DNA from: Leisingera sp. ANG-M1
Lineage (GTDB): Bacteria > Pseudomonadota > Alphaproteobacteria > Rhodobacterales > Rhodobacteraceae
Length of the DNA: 49,827 nucleotides
Direction: 5' to 3'
Assembly: GCF_000813745.1 (NCBI RefSeq)
Contig: NZ_JWLC01000002.1
Span: forward strand, 31,046 to 80,872
Position 1 is the first letter of the stretch. Every line of letters begins with the position of its first letter. Below, one piece after another: positions 34,789 through 43,808 of the stretch. The position numbers were made by a program, and so were the translations under genes. The notes beneath the pieces are model-generated. The model ran no database searches. It was not told the DNA's origin and saw only the letters and a list, made by a program, of their open reading frames with translations.

Positions 34789-36327
34789 TCAAGGCTCGTC
34801 AGAGCCGATTTCTTCCTTGCGCTTGGCCACATAGGCCGCGAGCTCTTCCTTGATTGCAGGATCCATCGCGGGTTCCTCGTAGTCCTGCAGCGCCTGCTGC
34901 CAAAGACCGGTGGCGCGCTGCAGCGCGTCCTTGGCGCCGGCTGCTTCCCAGTTCTCGTAGTTCTGCCAGTCAGACAGCATCGGCTTGTAAAACGCGGTCT
35001 CATAGCGCGCCATCGTGTGCTCGGCGCCAAAGAAATGGCCGCCGGTGGGCACCGACTGGATCGCGTCAAAGCCCAGCTCGTCCTCGTCGAACTTCATCGG
35101 TTTGAGGAATTCCATCATGTTCTGGATGATCTCCACATCCATGATGAATTTCTCATACGATGCAGTAAGCCCGCCCTCCAGCCAGCCGGCTGCGTGATAG
35201 ACGATATTGGCGCCGCCCAGCACCGCGCCCCAGCTGCCCATCATGGTCTCGTAAGCCGCCTGCAGATCCACCGCGTTGGAGGCATTGGCGTTGGAGGTGC
35301 GGTAAGGGATGCCGTATCGACGCGCCAGCTGGCCGCCGACGATATTGGCCTTGGCGTTTTCCGGGGTGCCAAAGGCCGGCGCGCCGGAGCGCATGTCGAC
35401 GTTCGACGTAAACGAGCCGTACATCACCGGCGTGCCCGGGTTGACCAGCTGGGTCAGCACCACGCCGAACAGCGCCTCGGCGTTCTGCTGCGCCAGCGCG
35501 GCGGGCAGGGTGACCGGAGTCATCGCACCCATCAAGGTAAACGGCGTGACCGAGACAGGCTGGCCGTGCTCGGCCATGGCGATCAGCCCGTCGCCCATGG
35601 TGTCGTCGAATAGCCGCGGCGAGTTCACTGAAATGATGGTGATCACGCCGGGATCACCGTTCATCTCCTCTGGTTTCTGTCCGCGGGTGATTGCCATCAT
35701 GTTGATGCCGTCCACCGCGCGGCCGCGGCCGATGGCGGTGCAGTGGAAGGACAGGTCCGAGTAGGTCAGATTGGCCAGGTAAGTGTCCAGATGGCGGTTG
35801 TTGGCGGGCAGCTCCAGCGGTGCGGTAACCTGGTTGCCGATAATGTGGATAGCGTTGAAGTGATGCGCCAGCTTGATGAAGTTCTGATAGTCGGTGAGGT
35901 TGCCCTGGCGGCGGCCGTTGATGCAGTCGTGCACGTTCGGCGGGCCAGCAACCAGCCCGAAGTTCACGTTGTTGCCGCCCATGGTGATCTGCTTGGCCCG
36001 GTTGCGCGCGGTCAGGGTAAAGGTGCGCGGCACCGTCTTCAGCGCCTCCATGACAATGCTTTCATCCATGCGGATGGTCTTGGTGTCCCGGTCGACGATG
36101 GCGCCTGCGTCCTCGAAGATGTCCATGACATTGTCGCCCATCACCCGGATGCCGGCCTCCGACAGGATCCGCATCGAGGTGGCGTGCAACTGGTCCATCT
36201 GGTCGGGGTTCAGCAGCTCATACGCCGGGTAGGTGTTTTTCACCTGGGTCCAAGGCAGCTGTTCGATGCTGCCGCCGGAACGGGTGGATTTTCCGCGGCG
36301 TCCGCCGCTGCGCCGTTCACGTGCCAT
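34789..36327 (-). CDS. non-pyrrolysine MttB-family methyltransferase
   Basis: A 512-aa protein of the trimethylamine methyltransferase superfamily (TIM-barrel fold), without an in-frame amber codon and therefore of the non-pyrrolysine branch. Known members of this branch demethylate glycine betaine, proline betaine or carnitine, passing the methyl group to a corrinoid protein. The N-terminal 25 residues are Arg/Gly/Ser-rich and probably disordered. It is the last gene of a seven-gene operon, 4 nt after the dehydrogenase gene. No corrinoid protein or reactivase gene is in the window, so methyl transfer may use a distant partner or different chemistry. Confidence 0.9.
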   Translation of the reverse strand: MARERRSGGRRGKSTRSGGSIEQLPWTQVKNTYPAYELLNPDQMDQLHATSMRILSEAGIRVMGDNVMDIFEDAGAIVDRDTKTIRMDESIVMEALKTVPRTFTLTARNRAKQITMGGNNVNFGLVAGPPNVHDCINGRRQGNLTDYQNFIKLAHHFNAIHIIGNQVTAPLELPANNRHLDTYLANLTYSDLSFHCTAIGRGRAVDGINMMAITRGQKPEEMNGDPGVITIISVNSPRLFDDTMGDGLIAMAEHGQPVSVTPFTLMGAMTPVTLPAALAQQNAEALFGVVLTQLVNPGTPVMYGSFTSNVDMRSGAPAFGTPENAKANIVGGQLARRYGIPYRTSNANASNAVDLQAAYETMMGSWGAVLGGANIVYHAAGWLEGGLTASYEKFIMDVEIIQNMMEFLKPMKFDEDELGFDAIQSVPTGGHFFGAEHTMARYETAFYKPMLSDWQNYENWEAAGAKDALQRATGLWQQALQDYEEPAMDPAIKEELAAYVAKRKEEIGSDEP

Positions 36328-36331
36328 GACT

Positions 36332-37297
36332 TCAGTATCCCCTTTCAGGATTGACGATATTGCTCAGCGCTTCGCCTTTGCGGTAGCGCATCAGGTTTTC
36401 GGAGAACATCTCCACCGATTTCAAATCCCAGCCTTGGTAGACAGAGGAGCAATGCGGGGTGATGATGACGTTTTCATAGGCCCAGAGCGGGTGTTCTGCG
36501 GGCAGCGGCTCGACGGTGAAGACATCCAGCGCCGCGCCGCGGATGCGATTTGCGTCGAGTGCCGCTAGAAGGGCCGCCTCGTCGATCACCCCGCCGCGGG
36601 AGACGTCGATGATAACCGCTGTGTCTTTCATCGCGGCGAAGGCGTCCGGACCCACGATGCCGCGGGTGCTGTCCAGGAGCGGCACGCAGGTGACGATGAA
36701 ATCGGCGCGGCCCCAGAGGGAGGGCAGGGCGTCCATGCCATGCACTTCATCGATATTGGGTGTGTCCTTGGGCCGGGCGCGGACGCCAATGGTGTTGAGC
36801 CCCAGAGCCTTGGACCGCGCCGCCACCGCCTCGCCGGTCTTGCCGAGGCCGATGATCAGCACTGTTTTGCCGTCGATGGGTTCGACCTGTGCCGACAGCC
36901 ACTCGCGCCGGGCTTGCGCCGCGCGGAAGGCAGGCAGGCCGAGGCTGAAGTGGAACATCGCCCCCAGCGCATATTGCGCCATCATGTCGGCGGCGACGCC
37001 GGCTGAATTGGTGACGGTGAGTGCCGCCGGGTCCCAGGGGTTCATGTGGTCGGTGCCGGAGCCGCCGACCGAGACCCATTTGACGCTTGAAGCGTCCAGC
37101 AAAGCCTGGCGCGGAAAAGTCGGGGTTCCGTTGAAGCGCACGGAATAGACTACCTCGGCCCCGGTTTCCGCGACCATGGCGGGCAGGCCCTCGTAGGTGT
37201 CGCAGGTGTGGATCAGCAGGTCCGGGTGGCCCTTGGCCAGCACCTCGCGCGCCGGGGCGGGATTGTCGGTGTGCAGGATGACAACAGGGGATTTCAT
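36332..37297 (-). CDS. D-2-hydroxyacid dehydrogenase (NAD-binding)
   Basis: A 321-aa enzyme of the D-isomer-specific 2-hydroxyacid dehydrogenase family. NAD is bound by GLGKTGEAV; the catalytic Arg is in VSRGGVID, Glu in FTVEPLP and His in ITPHCSS. It interconverts a 2-hydroxy acid and a 2-keto acid. The start codon overlaps the previous stop (TAATG). Its place between amine-oxidase subunits and the MttB protein suggests the amine's carbon backbone becomes a 2-keto or 2-hydroxy acid such as glyoxylate or hydroxypyruvate. Confidence 0.9.
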   Translation of the reverse strand: MKSPVVILHTDNPAPAREVLAKGHPDLLIHTCDTYEGLPAMVAETGAEVVYSVRFNGTPTFPRQALLDASSVKWVSVGGSGTDHMNPWDPAALTVTNSAGVAADMMAQYALGAMFHFSLGLPAFRAAQARREWLSAQVEPIDGKTVLIIGLGKTGEAVAARSKALGLNTIGVRARPKDTPNIDEVHGMDALPSLWGRADFIVTCVPLLDSTRGIVGPDAFAAMKDTAVIIDVSRGGVIDEAALLAALDANRIRGAALDVFTVEPLPAEHPLWAYENVIITPHCSSVYQGWDLKSVEMFSENLMRYRKGEALSNIVNPERGY

Positions 37298-37842
37298 TAT
37301 GCGGTCTCCCTTTCAAACTCGCCCGCTGCGGTGGCCACGGCATTGGCAAAGAAGGCGGTGGCGGCGATGTCGAACAGCACTGAAAAGCCGGGGCCGCCGC
37401 GGTCGTCGCGCCAGGTGATCGCCTCGACATAGCCGACACGGGTCTGGGCGATCTCGCCCTGAGCGAACGCGCCGTTGGCGAGGTTCACCGGGCAGATCTT
37501 GGCCATCAAGTCAAAGAGATGCGGACCCGACAGGTGCATCATCGCCCAGGTTTCCTCCCGCCAGGAATAATAGCCCTTTGGTGCTGCGGCTGCATCCCAG
37601 CGGGTGCGCAGGTCCTCCGGGTGGTTCAGCACCACCGCTTCCTCGCGGCCCAGACGCAGCAGGCCGTTTGCAATACGGTTCACTTCCGGCACCTCATAGC
37701 CTTGCGCCTGCAGGAAGCTGACGGTGCCGCGGCCTTTGAGGCCGAAGCGCGGCGTGCGGCTGTCGTCGCGCAAGGAGACGGGGCCGGTGATCAGCGGCGT
37801 GCCTTCGGCGGCGCCTTGCGGGTCCAGCGGGTAGAGGCGCAT
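37297..37842 (-). CDS. sarcosine oxidase gamma-subunit family protein
   Basis: A 181-aa protein in the position and size of SoxG, the gamma subunit of heterotetrameric sarcosine oxidase, related to the GcvT/YgfZ fold. Supporting parts are GRGTVSFLQAQGYEVP-like N-terminal strands, VLNHPEDLR, the MMHLSGPHLFDLMAKICPVNLA stretch and a C-terminal SVLFDIAATAFFAN. ATG at 37842 has AGGAG 8 nt upstream; TTG two codons earlier is less likely. It follows the alpha-subunit gene by 2 nt. The gamma subunit helps assemble the complex. Confidence 0.82.
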   Translation of the reverse strand: MRLYPLDPQGAAEGTPLITGPVSLRDDSRTPRFGLKGRGTVSFLQAQGYEVPEVNRIANGLLRLGREEAVVLNHPEDLRTRWDAAAAPKGYYSWREETWAMMHLSGPHLFDLMAKICPVNLANGAFAQGEIAQTRVGYVEAITWRDDRGGPGFSVLFDIAATAFFANAVATAAGEFERETA

Positions 37843-37844
37843 GG

Positions 37845-40685
37845 TCAAAGCTCCTGCCGTTTGTTGTCCGGGTCAAAGAAGGCATGGCCGCGCACCGGCG
37901 CGGTGACGCGGGCGCCATTGCGGCATTTCACCGTGACGGGGGTGCCTTCGGCCGCGTCGTCTCCATGCACATAGGCCAGGGCGATATGGGTGTTCAGCGT
38001 CGGCGACCACAGGACCGATGTGACGTGGCCGACGGGAATGTCGTCCTTCAGCACCAGGCAGCTTTCGCCCGGCACGTCGGGGCCGTCGAAGGTGAGGCCG
38101 ACCAGCTTGCGAGGCAGCCCCTTGTTGCGGCGCATCTCGATGGCGCGTTTGCCGACAAAGAACGGCTTGGTCTTGGAGACCGCCCAGCCAAAGCCCAGCT
38201 CATCCGGGGAGGTCAGCGCGTCGGTGTCCTGGCCAATCAGGATATGCCCTTTTTCAAGGCGCAGAATGCGGCTGGCCTCCAGCCCGTAGGGGCGCAAACC
38301 GTGAGTTACGCCTGCCTGCATCACCGCATCCCACAGGGTTTTGGCGTAGGTCGAGGGGCAATGCAGCTCATAGCTTAGCTCGCCGGTGAAACCGATCCGC
38401 ATGGCGCGGACCGGGACGCCGGCCACCGTGCCCTCGCGGCCGTCGAGATAGGCAAAGCCGTCGCGCGAAAAGTCGATATCGCTTTCCAGCGCCTCCACTA
38501 TGGCGCGGGCTTTGGGGCCGGTGATGTTGAAGCCGGAGAAAGCGGCGGTCACGTTCAGCACATCCACATCCAGCCGCCACTGGGCGTTCCAGAACAGCAT
38601 ATCGGAGTAGACCCGCGCCACAGCACCCGTGGTGGCGGTGACATAGTAGAGATCCTCGGCCAGGCGGTAGGCGACGCCATCGTCGATCACTGTGCCCATC
38701 TCGTTGGTCATCAGGCAATAGCGGCAGCGGCCCACTGGCTGTTTCTTGTAGGCCATGGTGTAGATGCGGTTAAGGAATTCGCCCGCATCCGGGCCGCGGA
38801 CCTCAAGCCCGCCGAGGGTGGAGACGTCCAGCACGCCGACGCCATTGCGGACGGCATGAACCTCTTCCTCGATCAGCCGTTTGGCGTCTGTCTTGGGGCC
38901 GTAGAAATAGGGCCGCCGCCAGGCACCCACGGGGCGCATGTCGGCGCCGAGGCGAATGTGCTCCTGATGCAGGGCAGAGCGGCGCTCGGCCGGGTGGTGG
39001 TGGCCCGAGAGCACGCCCAGGGTTTCAGGGGCAAAGGGCGGGCGGGCGGTGGTGACTCCGACCTCGGCCACCTTGCGGCTGGTGGCCTTGGCGACGGTGC
39101 GGGCGGTGGCGAGCGCCGAGTGGCGGCCTTGCGAGGGGCCCATGCCGACGGTGGAGAAGCGCTTGACCAGCTCCAGCTCACTGTAGCCTTCCTTGACCGC
39201 GTTCTGCAGATCCTTGACCTGCAGATCCTCGTCACGGTCGATGAAATCCTTGCCCTTGGGGTTGGCGTTGACCGGGAGTTCGAAGTTGGCAAGCGAGGCT
39301 TCGCTGTCCGGAACCGGCGCGATGTCGCGGGTGTCCTTGCCGAGGCGGGCGAGCGCTGTTTGGGCTGCGGATTGGGCGCTGGCTGCGACTGCCTCGGCGC
39401 CGAAAAGGCCAGCCACACCGCCCGCTGCACCAATCGGCGCATCCGGCAGGGTCAGCGAGAACTGCGCGGTGTCCTCGTCATAGCCGAGCTTGGCGCCGGC
39501 ATGGCAGGGGAGCTGCCACATCGGGGCGTAGCCCACGGAGACCACGGCGAGGTCGCAAGGCACCCATTCGCCCGCGATTTTCACCTCGGAGACATGGGAT
39601 TTGCCGCGGGCTTCCTCAAACTGGCCTTGCACAATGCGCACGCCTTTGGCGCGGAGGTCGTCGGCCAGCCCCCCGCCGCTGCCGCCGGGGCGCGGGTCGG
39701 CGAGGAGGGCGATTTCGACGCCGGCCTCCAAAAGGTCCAGTGCCACGCGGTAGCCGTCGGGATTGGCGGCCATCATTGCGGCGCGGCTGCCGGGCTTGAC
39801 GGCGTAGTGCCGCATCAGCCGCTGCGCGGCAGAGCCGAGCATCACGCCGGGCAGGTCGTTGTTGCGGAAGATCGCAGGCTGCTCGATGCAGCCGGTGGCG
39901 AGGATCACTTCCTGTGCGCGGGTCTTGAACAGTTTGCGGCCCTGGATCAGCGGCAGCCAGTTGTCCTCGAACCAGCCGTTGACGGTGGTGCCGGTCATCA
40001 GGCGGAGGTTGGGGAGCTTGCGGGCCTGGTAGAGCAGATCGTGCAGCATGGCATCGCTGCCGCGGCGGTAGGTGAGGGCGCCGCCCAGTTCCGGCTCCAT
40101 CTCGGCGAGGATCACGTCAGCGCCGCCCTGTGCAGCCTCAATAGCCGCCGCCAGCCCGGCATGGCCGCCGCCGACCACCAGCACGTCGCAGTAGAGGTTG
40201 GCTTTCTCGTAATCCTGATGCGGCGCCTTCAGGTCGATGACGCCGAGGCCTGCCTTCTTGCGGATCAGCGGCTCCCACAGCTTCAGCCAGCTGGAGCGCG
40301 CCGGGCCCATGAAGGTGCGATAGTAGAAGCCGACCGGCATGAAGCGGCCGAGTTTGTCCATGAAGGCGTCGCGGTCGTTCTCCAGCGAGCCGTTCACGTT
40401 CTGGGCGGTGACCTTCAGGCCCTCGGTCACCGGGGTGAGATCGGCCTGGGCGTTGGGATCAGAGGGCAGCTGCACCAGCGTGTCGGCCTCGGCACCCGCC
40501 ATCGACATCAACCCGCGCGGGCGGTGGTACTTGAACGAGCGCGACAGCATCCACTGGCCGCCTGCGGCCAGGGCGGAGGCAATGACGTCGCCTTCGAAAC
40601 CTTCGAAAGGCTTGTTCTCAAAGGAGAACCGGACAGGTTTGGCGCGGTTGATCCGGGAGCCGTAGGGTGCGGGGAGGCGGGTCAT
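37845..40685 (-). CDS. sarcosine oxidase alpha-subunit family protein
   Basis: A 946-aa protein. Residues about 15-100 resemble the ferredoxin-like domain of SoxA (FSFENKPFEGFEGDVIASAL, SFKYHRPRG) without FeS cysteines. Residues about 165-450 form the NAD(P)-binding oxidoreductase domain with VLVVGGGHAGLAAAIEA. From about 590 to the end is a GcvT-like folate domain (LDVSTLGGLEVRGPDAGEFLNRIYT, FTGELSYELHCPS, DFLGVGKRA-like FFVGKRAIE). The heterotetramer oxidises a secondary amine and can pass the one-carbon unit to tetrahydrofolate. The ATG overlaps the delta-subunit stop (ATGA). The delta partner is unusual, so the substrate may differ from sarcosine. Confidence 0.92.
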   Translation of the reverse strand: MTRLPAPYGSRINRAKPVRFSFENKPFEGFEGDVIASALAAGGQWMLSRSFKYHRPRGLMSMAGAEADTLVQLPSDPNAQADLTPVTEGLKVTAQNVNGSLENDRDAFMDKLGRFMPVGFYYRTFMGPARSSWLKLWEPLIRKKAGLGVIDLKAPHQDYEKANLYCDVLVVGGGHAGLAAAIEAAQGGADVILAEMEPELGGALTYRRGSDAMLHDLLYQARKLPNLRLMTGTTVNGWFEDNWLPLIQGRKLFKTRAQEVILATGCIEQPAIFRNNDLPGVMLGSAAQRLMRHYAVKPGSRAAMMAANPDGYRVALDLLEAGVEIALLADPRPGGSGGGLADDLRAKGVRIVQGQFEEARGKSHVSEVKIAGEWVPCDLAVVSVGYAPMWQLPCHAGAKLGYDEDTAQFSLTLPDAPIGAAGGVAGLFGAEAVAASAQSAAQTALARLGKDTRDIAPVPDSEASLANFELPVNANPKGKDFIDRDEDLQVKDLQNAVKEGYSELELVKRFSTVGMGPSQGRHSALATARTVAKATSRKVAEVGVTTARPPFAPETLGVLSGHHHPAERRSALHQEHIRLGADMRPVGAWRRPYFYGPKTDAKRLIEEEVHAVRNGVGVLDVSTLGGLEVRGPDAGEFLNRIYTMAYKKQPVGRCRYCLMTNEMGTVIDDGVAYRLAEDLYYVTATTGAVARVYSDMLFWNAQWRLDVDVLNVTAAFSGFNITGPKARAIVEALESDIDFSRDGFAYLDGREGTVAGVPVRAMRIGFTGELSYELHCPSTYAKTLWDAVMQAGVTHGLRPYGLEASRILRLEKGHILIGQDTDALTSPDELGFGWAVSKTKPFFVGKRAIEMRRNKGLPRKLVGLTFDGPDVPGESCLVLKDDIPVGHVTSVLWSPTLNTHIALAYVHGDDAAEGTPVTVKCRNGARVTAPVRGHAFFDPDNKRQEL

Positions 40686-40948
40686 TGGGCGGCCTCCAGC
40701 TCAGACGGGTCAAAGGTGCGGATCACCTCGTTTGTGGTGGCGTTGCGCTCGGCTAGAAAGAAGTAGTTCGACGGCACATGGCGCCACCATTCGACGATCA
40801 CGCCGCGCGTGTTGTCGGCGCGGAACAGGTGGCGGGCCCAGTCCTGGTCGGAGGTGGTCTCCGGGTCGGGGTTGGCTTTGAGCGGCCCGAAGCTTTGGAA
40901 TTCGTTGATGTTGCGGGGCCCGTTCATCGGGCAGGTCAGGATCTTCAT
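40682..40948 (-). CDS. sarcosine oxidase delta-subunit family protein, zinc site lost
   Basis: An 88-aa SoxD homologue. In canonical SoxD a zinc ion is held by Cys6, Cys9, a His and a later Cys. Here Cys6 (LTCPMNG) and His57 (WWRHV) remain, but position 9 is Asn and the second Cys of the RHxxxC pattern is Asn61. The rest of the fold pattern is kept, with ARHLFRADNTRGVIVEWWRH and an acidic end. ATG at 40948 follows the beta-subunit stop by one base. It probably still joins the complex but without zinc. Confidence 0.82.
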   Translation of the reverse strand: MKILTCPMNGPRNINEFQSFGPLKANPDPETTSDQDWARHLFRADNTRGVIVEWWRHVPSNYFFLAERNATTNEVIRTFDPSELEAAQ

Positions 40949-40949
40949 A

Positions 40950-42191
40950 TCAGTGACTCGCAGCCGTGGCGCCCATTTCGTTGAGCAGGTCGAAGGTGGC
41001 AAAGCGTTCCATGGTGAAGGGCTCCAGCATGGGCGCGACCTTCTGATTGGCGATGGTCTGGGCCATGTATTTGCCGGCCACCGGGGTTGCCTTGAACCCC
41101 CAGGTGCCCCAGCCGCAGTCGAGCCAGAGGTTTTTCAGAGGGCTCGCGCCCATGATCGGCGAATAGTCCGGTGTCATGTCGGTGATGCCTGCCCATTGGC
41201 GCAGCAGCCGCACTCCGTGCAGGAAAGGGAACAGGTGGGTGGCGCCCTCGGCCAAATGCTCCTTCATGTCGAGCGTCGAGCGGGTGGAGTAAAGCTGATA
41301 GGGGTCCGAGCCGCCGCCGATCACGATCTCGCCGCGCGACGATTGCACCAGGTAAGTGTGCAAGGAGACGGAGCTCACCAGCGTGTGAAGCCACGGCTTC
41401 AGCGGCTGTGTGACCATCGCCTGCAGCGGGAAACAGCGGATCGGCAGTTCGACACCGGCCTTCAGCGCCATGTCGTAGTTCATGCCGCCCACAGCGATCA
41501 TCACCTGGCCGGCGCTGATGGTGCCGCGGTTGGTGCGGACCTTTGTGATGTTTCCGGCTTCGATATCAAAGCCCTCGACCTCGGTGCGCTGGTGGATCTC
41601 AACACCCCGGCGTGAGGCCTGCGCGGCATAGCCCCAGGCCACCGCGTCATGGCGGGCGGTGCCGCCGTCGGAATGCCAGAGGCCGCCGATGATCTCCAGC
41701 GGGCCGCCTTCGTCCATGTTGAGATGCGGCGACAGCTCTTTGACCGTCTGGGCGTCAACCACCTCGATGTTGGTGCCCGCGTGTTTGCCCATCTCGGCAC
41801 GCAGATGGAAGGAGCGCAGGGTTGCCTCGGTATGCGCCAGCGTCAGCTGGCCGCGCTGGCTGAACATCACGTTGAAGTCCAGCTCCTCGCTCATCTCCTC
41901 ATAGAGCTGCACGCCTTCCTTGTAGAAAGCGATGCCCTCCTTGGTGATGTAGTTGGAGCGGATGGTGGTGGTGTTGCGGGCGGTGTTGCCGCCGGCCAGA
42001 TAGCCCTTTTCCAGCACCGCCACATTGGTGATGCCGTGGTACTTCGACAGGTAGTGGGCGCAGGCGAGGCCATGGCCGCCGCCGCCGACGATGACCACGT
42101 CGTAAGAGGGTTTCAGATCGGGGGTCGCCGGAATATCGCCGGTGACCGGGTAGTCCTTGGACAACCCGTATTTCAGTAGCCGGAGGGGCAT
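40950..42191 (-). CDS. sarcosine oxidase beta-subunit family protein
   Basis: A 413-aa FAD-dependent amine oxidase subunit. VVIVGGGGHGLACAHYL at about 32-48 binds FAD, LEKGYLAGGNTARNTTTIRSNY follows as in SoxB, and His181 in GGTARHDAVAWG matches the residue that carries covalent FMN in SoxB. It oxidises the N-methyl or secondary amine; electrons pass through FMN to oxygen or another acceptor. ATG has GAAGGA 7 nt upstream. First of the four sox-like genes, in the standard B-D-A-G order. Confidence 0.93.
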   Translation of the reverse strand: MPLRLLKYGLSKDYPVTGDIPATPDLKPSYDVVIVGGGGHGLACAHYLSKYHGITNVAVLEKGYLAGGNTARNTTTIRSNYITKEGIAFYKEGVQLYEEMSEELDFNVMFSQRGQLTLAHTEATLRSFHLRAEMGKHAGTNIEVVDAQTVKELSPHLNMDEGGPLEIIGGLWHSDGGTARHDAVAWGYAAQASRRGVEIHQRTEVEGFDIEAGNITKVRTNRGTISAGQVMIAVGGMNYDMALKAGVELPIRCFPLQAMVTQPLKPWLHTLVSSVSLHTYLVQSSRGEIVIGGGSDPYQLYSTRSTLDMKEHLAEGATHLFPFLHGVRLLRQWAGITDMTPDYSPIMGASPLKNLWLDCGWGTWGFKATPVAGKYMAQTIANQKVAPMLEPFTMERFATFDLLNEMGATAASH

Positions 42192-42236
42192 GGCCGGTCC
42201 TTCAAATGCCGCGGTTTTGGCCGGGCTTAGTGGGTG

Positions 42237-43589
42237 TTAGTTGGCAGGCGCGTCGTAAATCAGGCGGCCAAGGTCCGAGAACTTGCTGCCTTCGCTGGTG
42301 AAGCCCAGCACCGCGTCGCGGATTTCTCCGGCGCGCGCTTCGCCCAGGGACGGCGAGGCGAATTCCATGAACTTCTGGACCACCTGATCGCGGGTGAGCG
42401 GTGCCTCGGGGCCGCCGCGGGCATGCACATCGCCGGACTCGATCACCCGGCCGTCGGTCAGGGTGACCACCACATCGGCGACCCGGCACATCGGGAAGCG
42501 GACCGAGTGGCGCGCCGCCTCGGAAACCGAGATACGCTCGTGGATCGAGGCAACCAGCGGATCGTTCAGGCCTTCGCCGGAGATATGTTCAACCCCGATC
42601 CGGCCGTATGCGGCCTGGGTTGCCACCGCGAAGGGCAGCGAATACTGCGCCTGGCTGGTGGTGGAGGGGATGCCGGGGTAGAGGCAGGCGCTTTCGTGGA
42701 AGGTGTTGATGTGGATCTTGGCGATCTGCTCGTGGGTCAGATTGTTGTCCAGCATCACCTGGCGCACGGCGTCGATCGGGGCATGGGCCCAGCGGCAGAT
42801 CGGGTAGGGCTTCACATACTGGTGCTCCATCTGCCAGAAGCTGCCGAGATTTTCCCAGTATTCGGCCACCCGGTCTTCTTCGATGGTGATGGCGGGCGCG
42901 CCGGTAAAACCCTTTTCCGCCAGGATCGCCGAGGACATGCCGACCATCGCGCCCCATCCAGAGCCGTCGTGCAGCATCGAAGGGTTGGCGATTTCGCGCA
43001 TCATCTGGCTGCGGGGGCCGTGGTATTCGGCAATCCCCAATGCCTCGCGCAGCTGCTTACGGCTGAGGCCGCGCATCCGGGCGGCCATGGCAGCCACCCC
43101 CAGCGCGTTCCAGGCGCCCGAGGTGTGGTAGTCGCTGACGGTGTTGTGCAGAGACAGCGCCGCCCGGCCTGACAGCTCATAGCCCAGAGTGGTGATGGCC
43201 AGCGCTTCAGGGCCGGAGAAATCCGGTACGGTTTCCGCCAGCGCCGCAATCGCCGGGATCACCACTACGCCGATGTGGCCTTTGGTCGGGTAATAGCCGT
43301 CGTGGCCGTCCAGATTGTCGGTGGCGGTGGCGGAGGCATAGGCGGCGCCTGCGACGCTCACCTTGCGGCCGTCGAACATCATCCGCGCGCCCAGGCCCTC
43401 TTCGCCGCAGCCGTAAAGCGCTACTGCAGTTTCGCGGGCGATTCGGCCGGCCTCCATGGGGCCTGCGCCGATGGTGATGCCGATGGTATCCAGGAACATC
43501 AGCGCCGCCGCCTCGCGGGTGGTTTCCGGCAGGTCGCCGGGGGCGAGGTCAAAGGTGAAATCGGCAGCGCGGTCGAAGGTGGCGGTCAT
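42237..43589 (-). CDS. MmgE/PrpD family protein
   Basis: A 450-aa protein of the MmgE/PrpD family, which includes 2-methylcitrate dehydratase, cis-aconitate decarboxylase and iminodisuccinate epimerase. Family stretches include LDTIGITIGA, the NLDGHDGYYPTKGHIG active-site region with His/Asp, FWQMEHQYVKPYPICRWAHAPID and the C-terminal HARGGPEAPLTRDQVVQKF. No propionate pathway genes are near. It is first in the seven-gene operon, 45 nt before the beta subunit, so it probably epimerises or dehydrates an intermediate of this amine pathway. Confidence 0.9.
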   Translation of the reverse strand: MTATFDRAADFTFDLAPGDLPETTREAAALMFLDTIGITIGAGPMEAGRIARETAVALYGCGEEGLGARMMFDGRKVSVAGAAYASATATDNLDGHDGYYPTKGHIGVVVIPAIAALAETVPDFSGPEALAITTLGYELSGRAALSLHNTVSDYHTSGAWNALGVAAMAARMRGLSRKQLREALGIAEYHGPRSQMMREIANPSMLHDGSGWGAMVGMSSAILAEKGFTGAPAITIEEDRVAEYWENLGSFWQMEHQYVKPYPICRWAHAPIDAVRQVMLDNNLTHEQIAKIHINTFHESACLYPGIPSTTSQAQYSLPFAVATQAAYGRIGVEHISGEGLNDPLVASIHERISVSEAARHSVRFPMCRVADVVVTLTDGRVIESGDVHARGGPEAPLTRDQVVQKFMEFASPSLGEARAGEIRDAVLGFTSEGSKFSDLGRLIYDAPAN

Positions 43590-43753
43590 GGCGGCTCTCT
43601 GGCAGATGCGGGTCGGGGCAAATCTCTCGCGTCAGGGTAGGGGGTGCGGGGCCAAGTGACACACAAATTAAGATGGGTCATAGCCTCGGGATATTTCGTG
43701 AAAGCAGTGATAGACGTCGTTTTCTGACCCTCCCGGGGCGCTAACTCTAAGGA

Positions 43754-43766
43754 ATTGCGGTGCAAT
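43754..43766. promoter_or_regulatory. short dyad in LysR/PrpD divergent region
   Basis: ATTGC and GCAAT are separated by 3 bases, with GGA before and CC after, in the 219-nt region between the divergent PrpD-family and LysR genes. Position fits a LysR operator near its own gene; no other support. Confidence 0.3.
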
Positions 43767-43808
43767 CCAAAGCATGGGAACATGGCCCCCGAAACCGCTG
43801 CCGGACCC

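Noticed and set aside
34789..36327. Pyrrolysine-dependent trimethylamine methyltransferase
   Set aside because: No in-frame amber codon occurs in the gene and no pyrrolysine genes are near; it belongs to the non-pyrrolysine branch.
38856..40766. 636-codon plus-strand open frame opposite the alpha-subunit gene
   Set aside because: Antisense shadow; the minus-strand protein has clear domains in the correct order.
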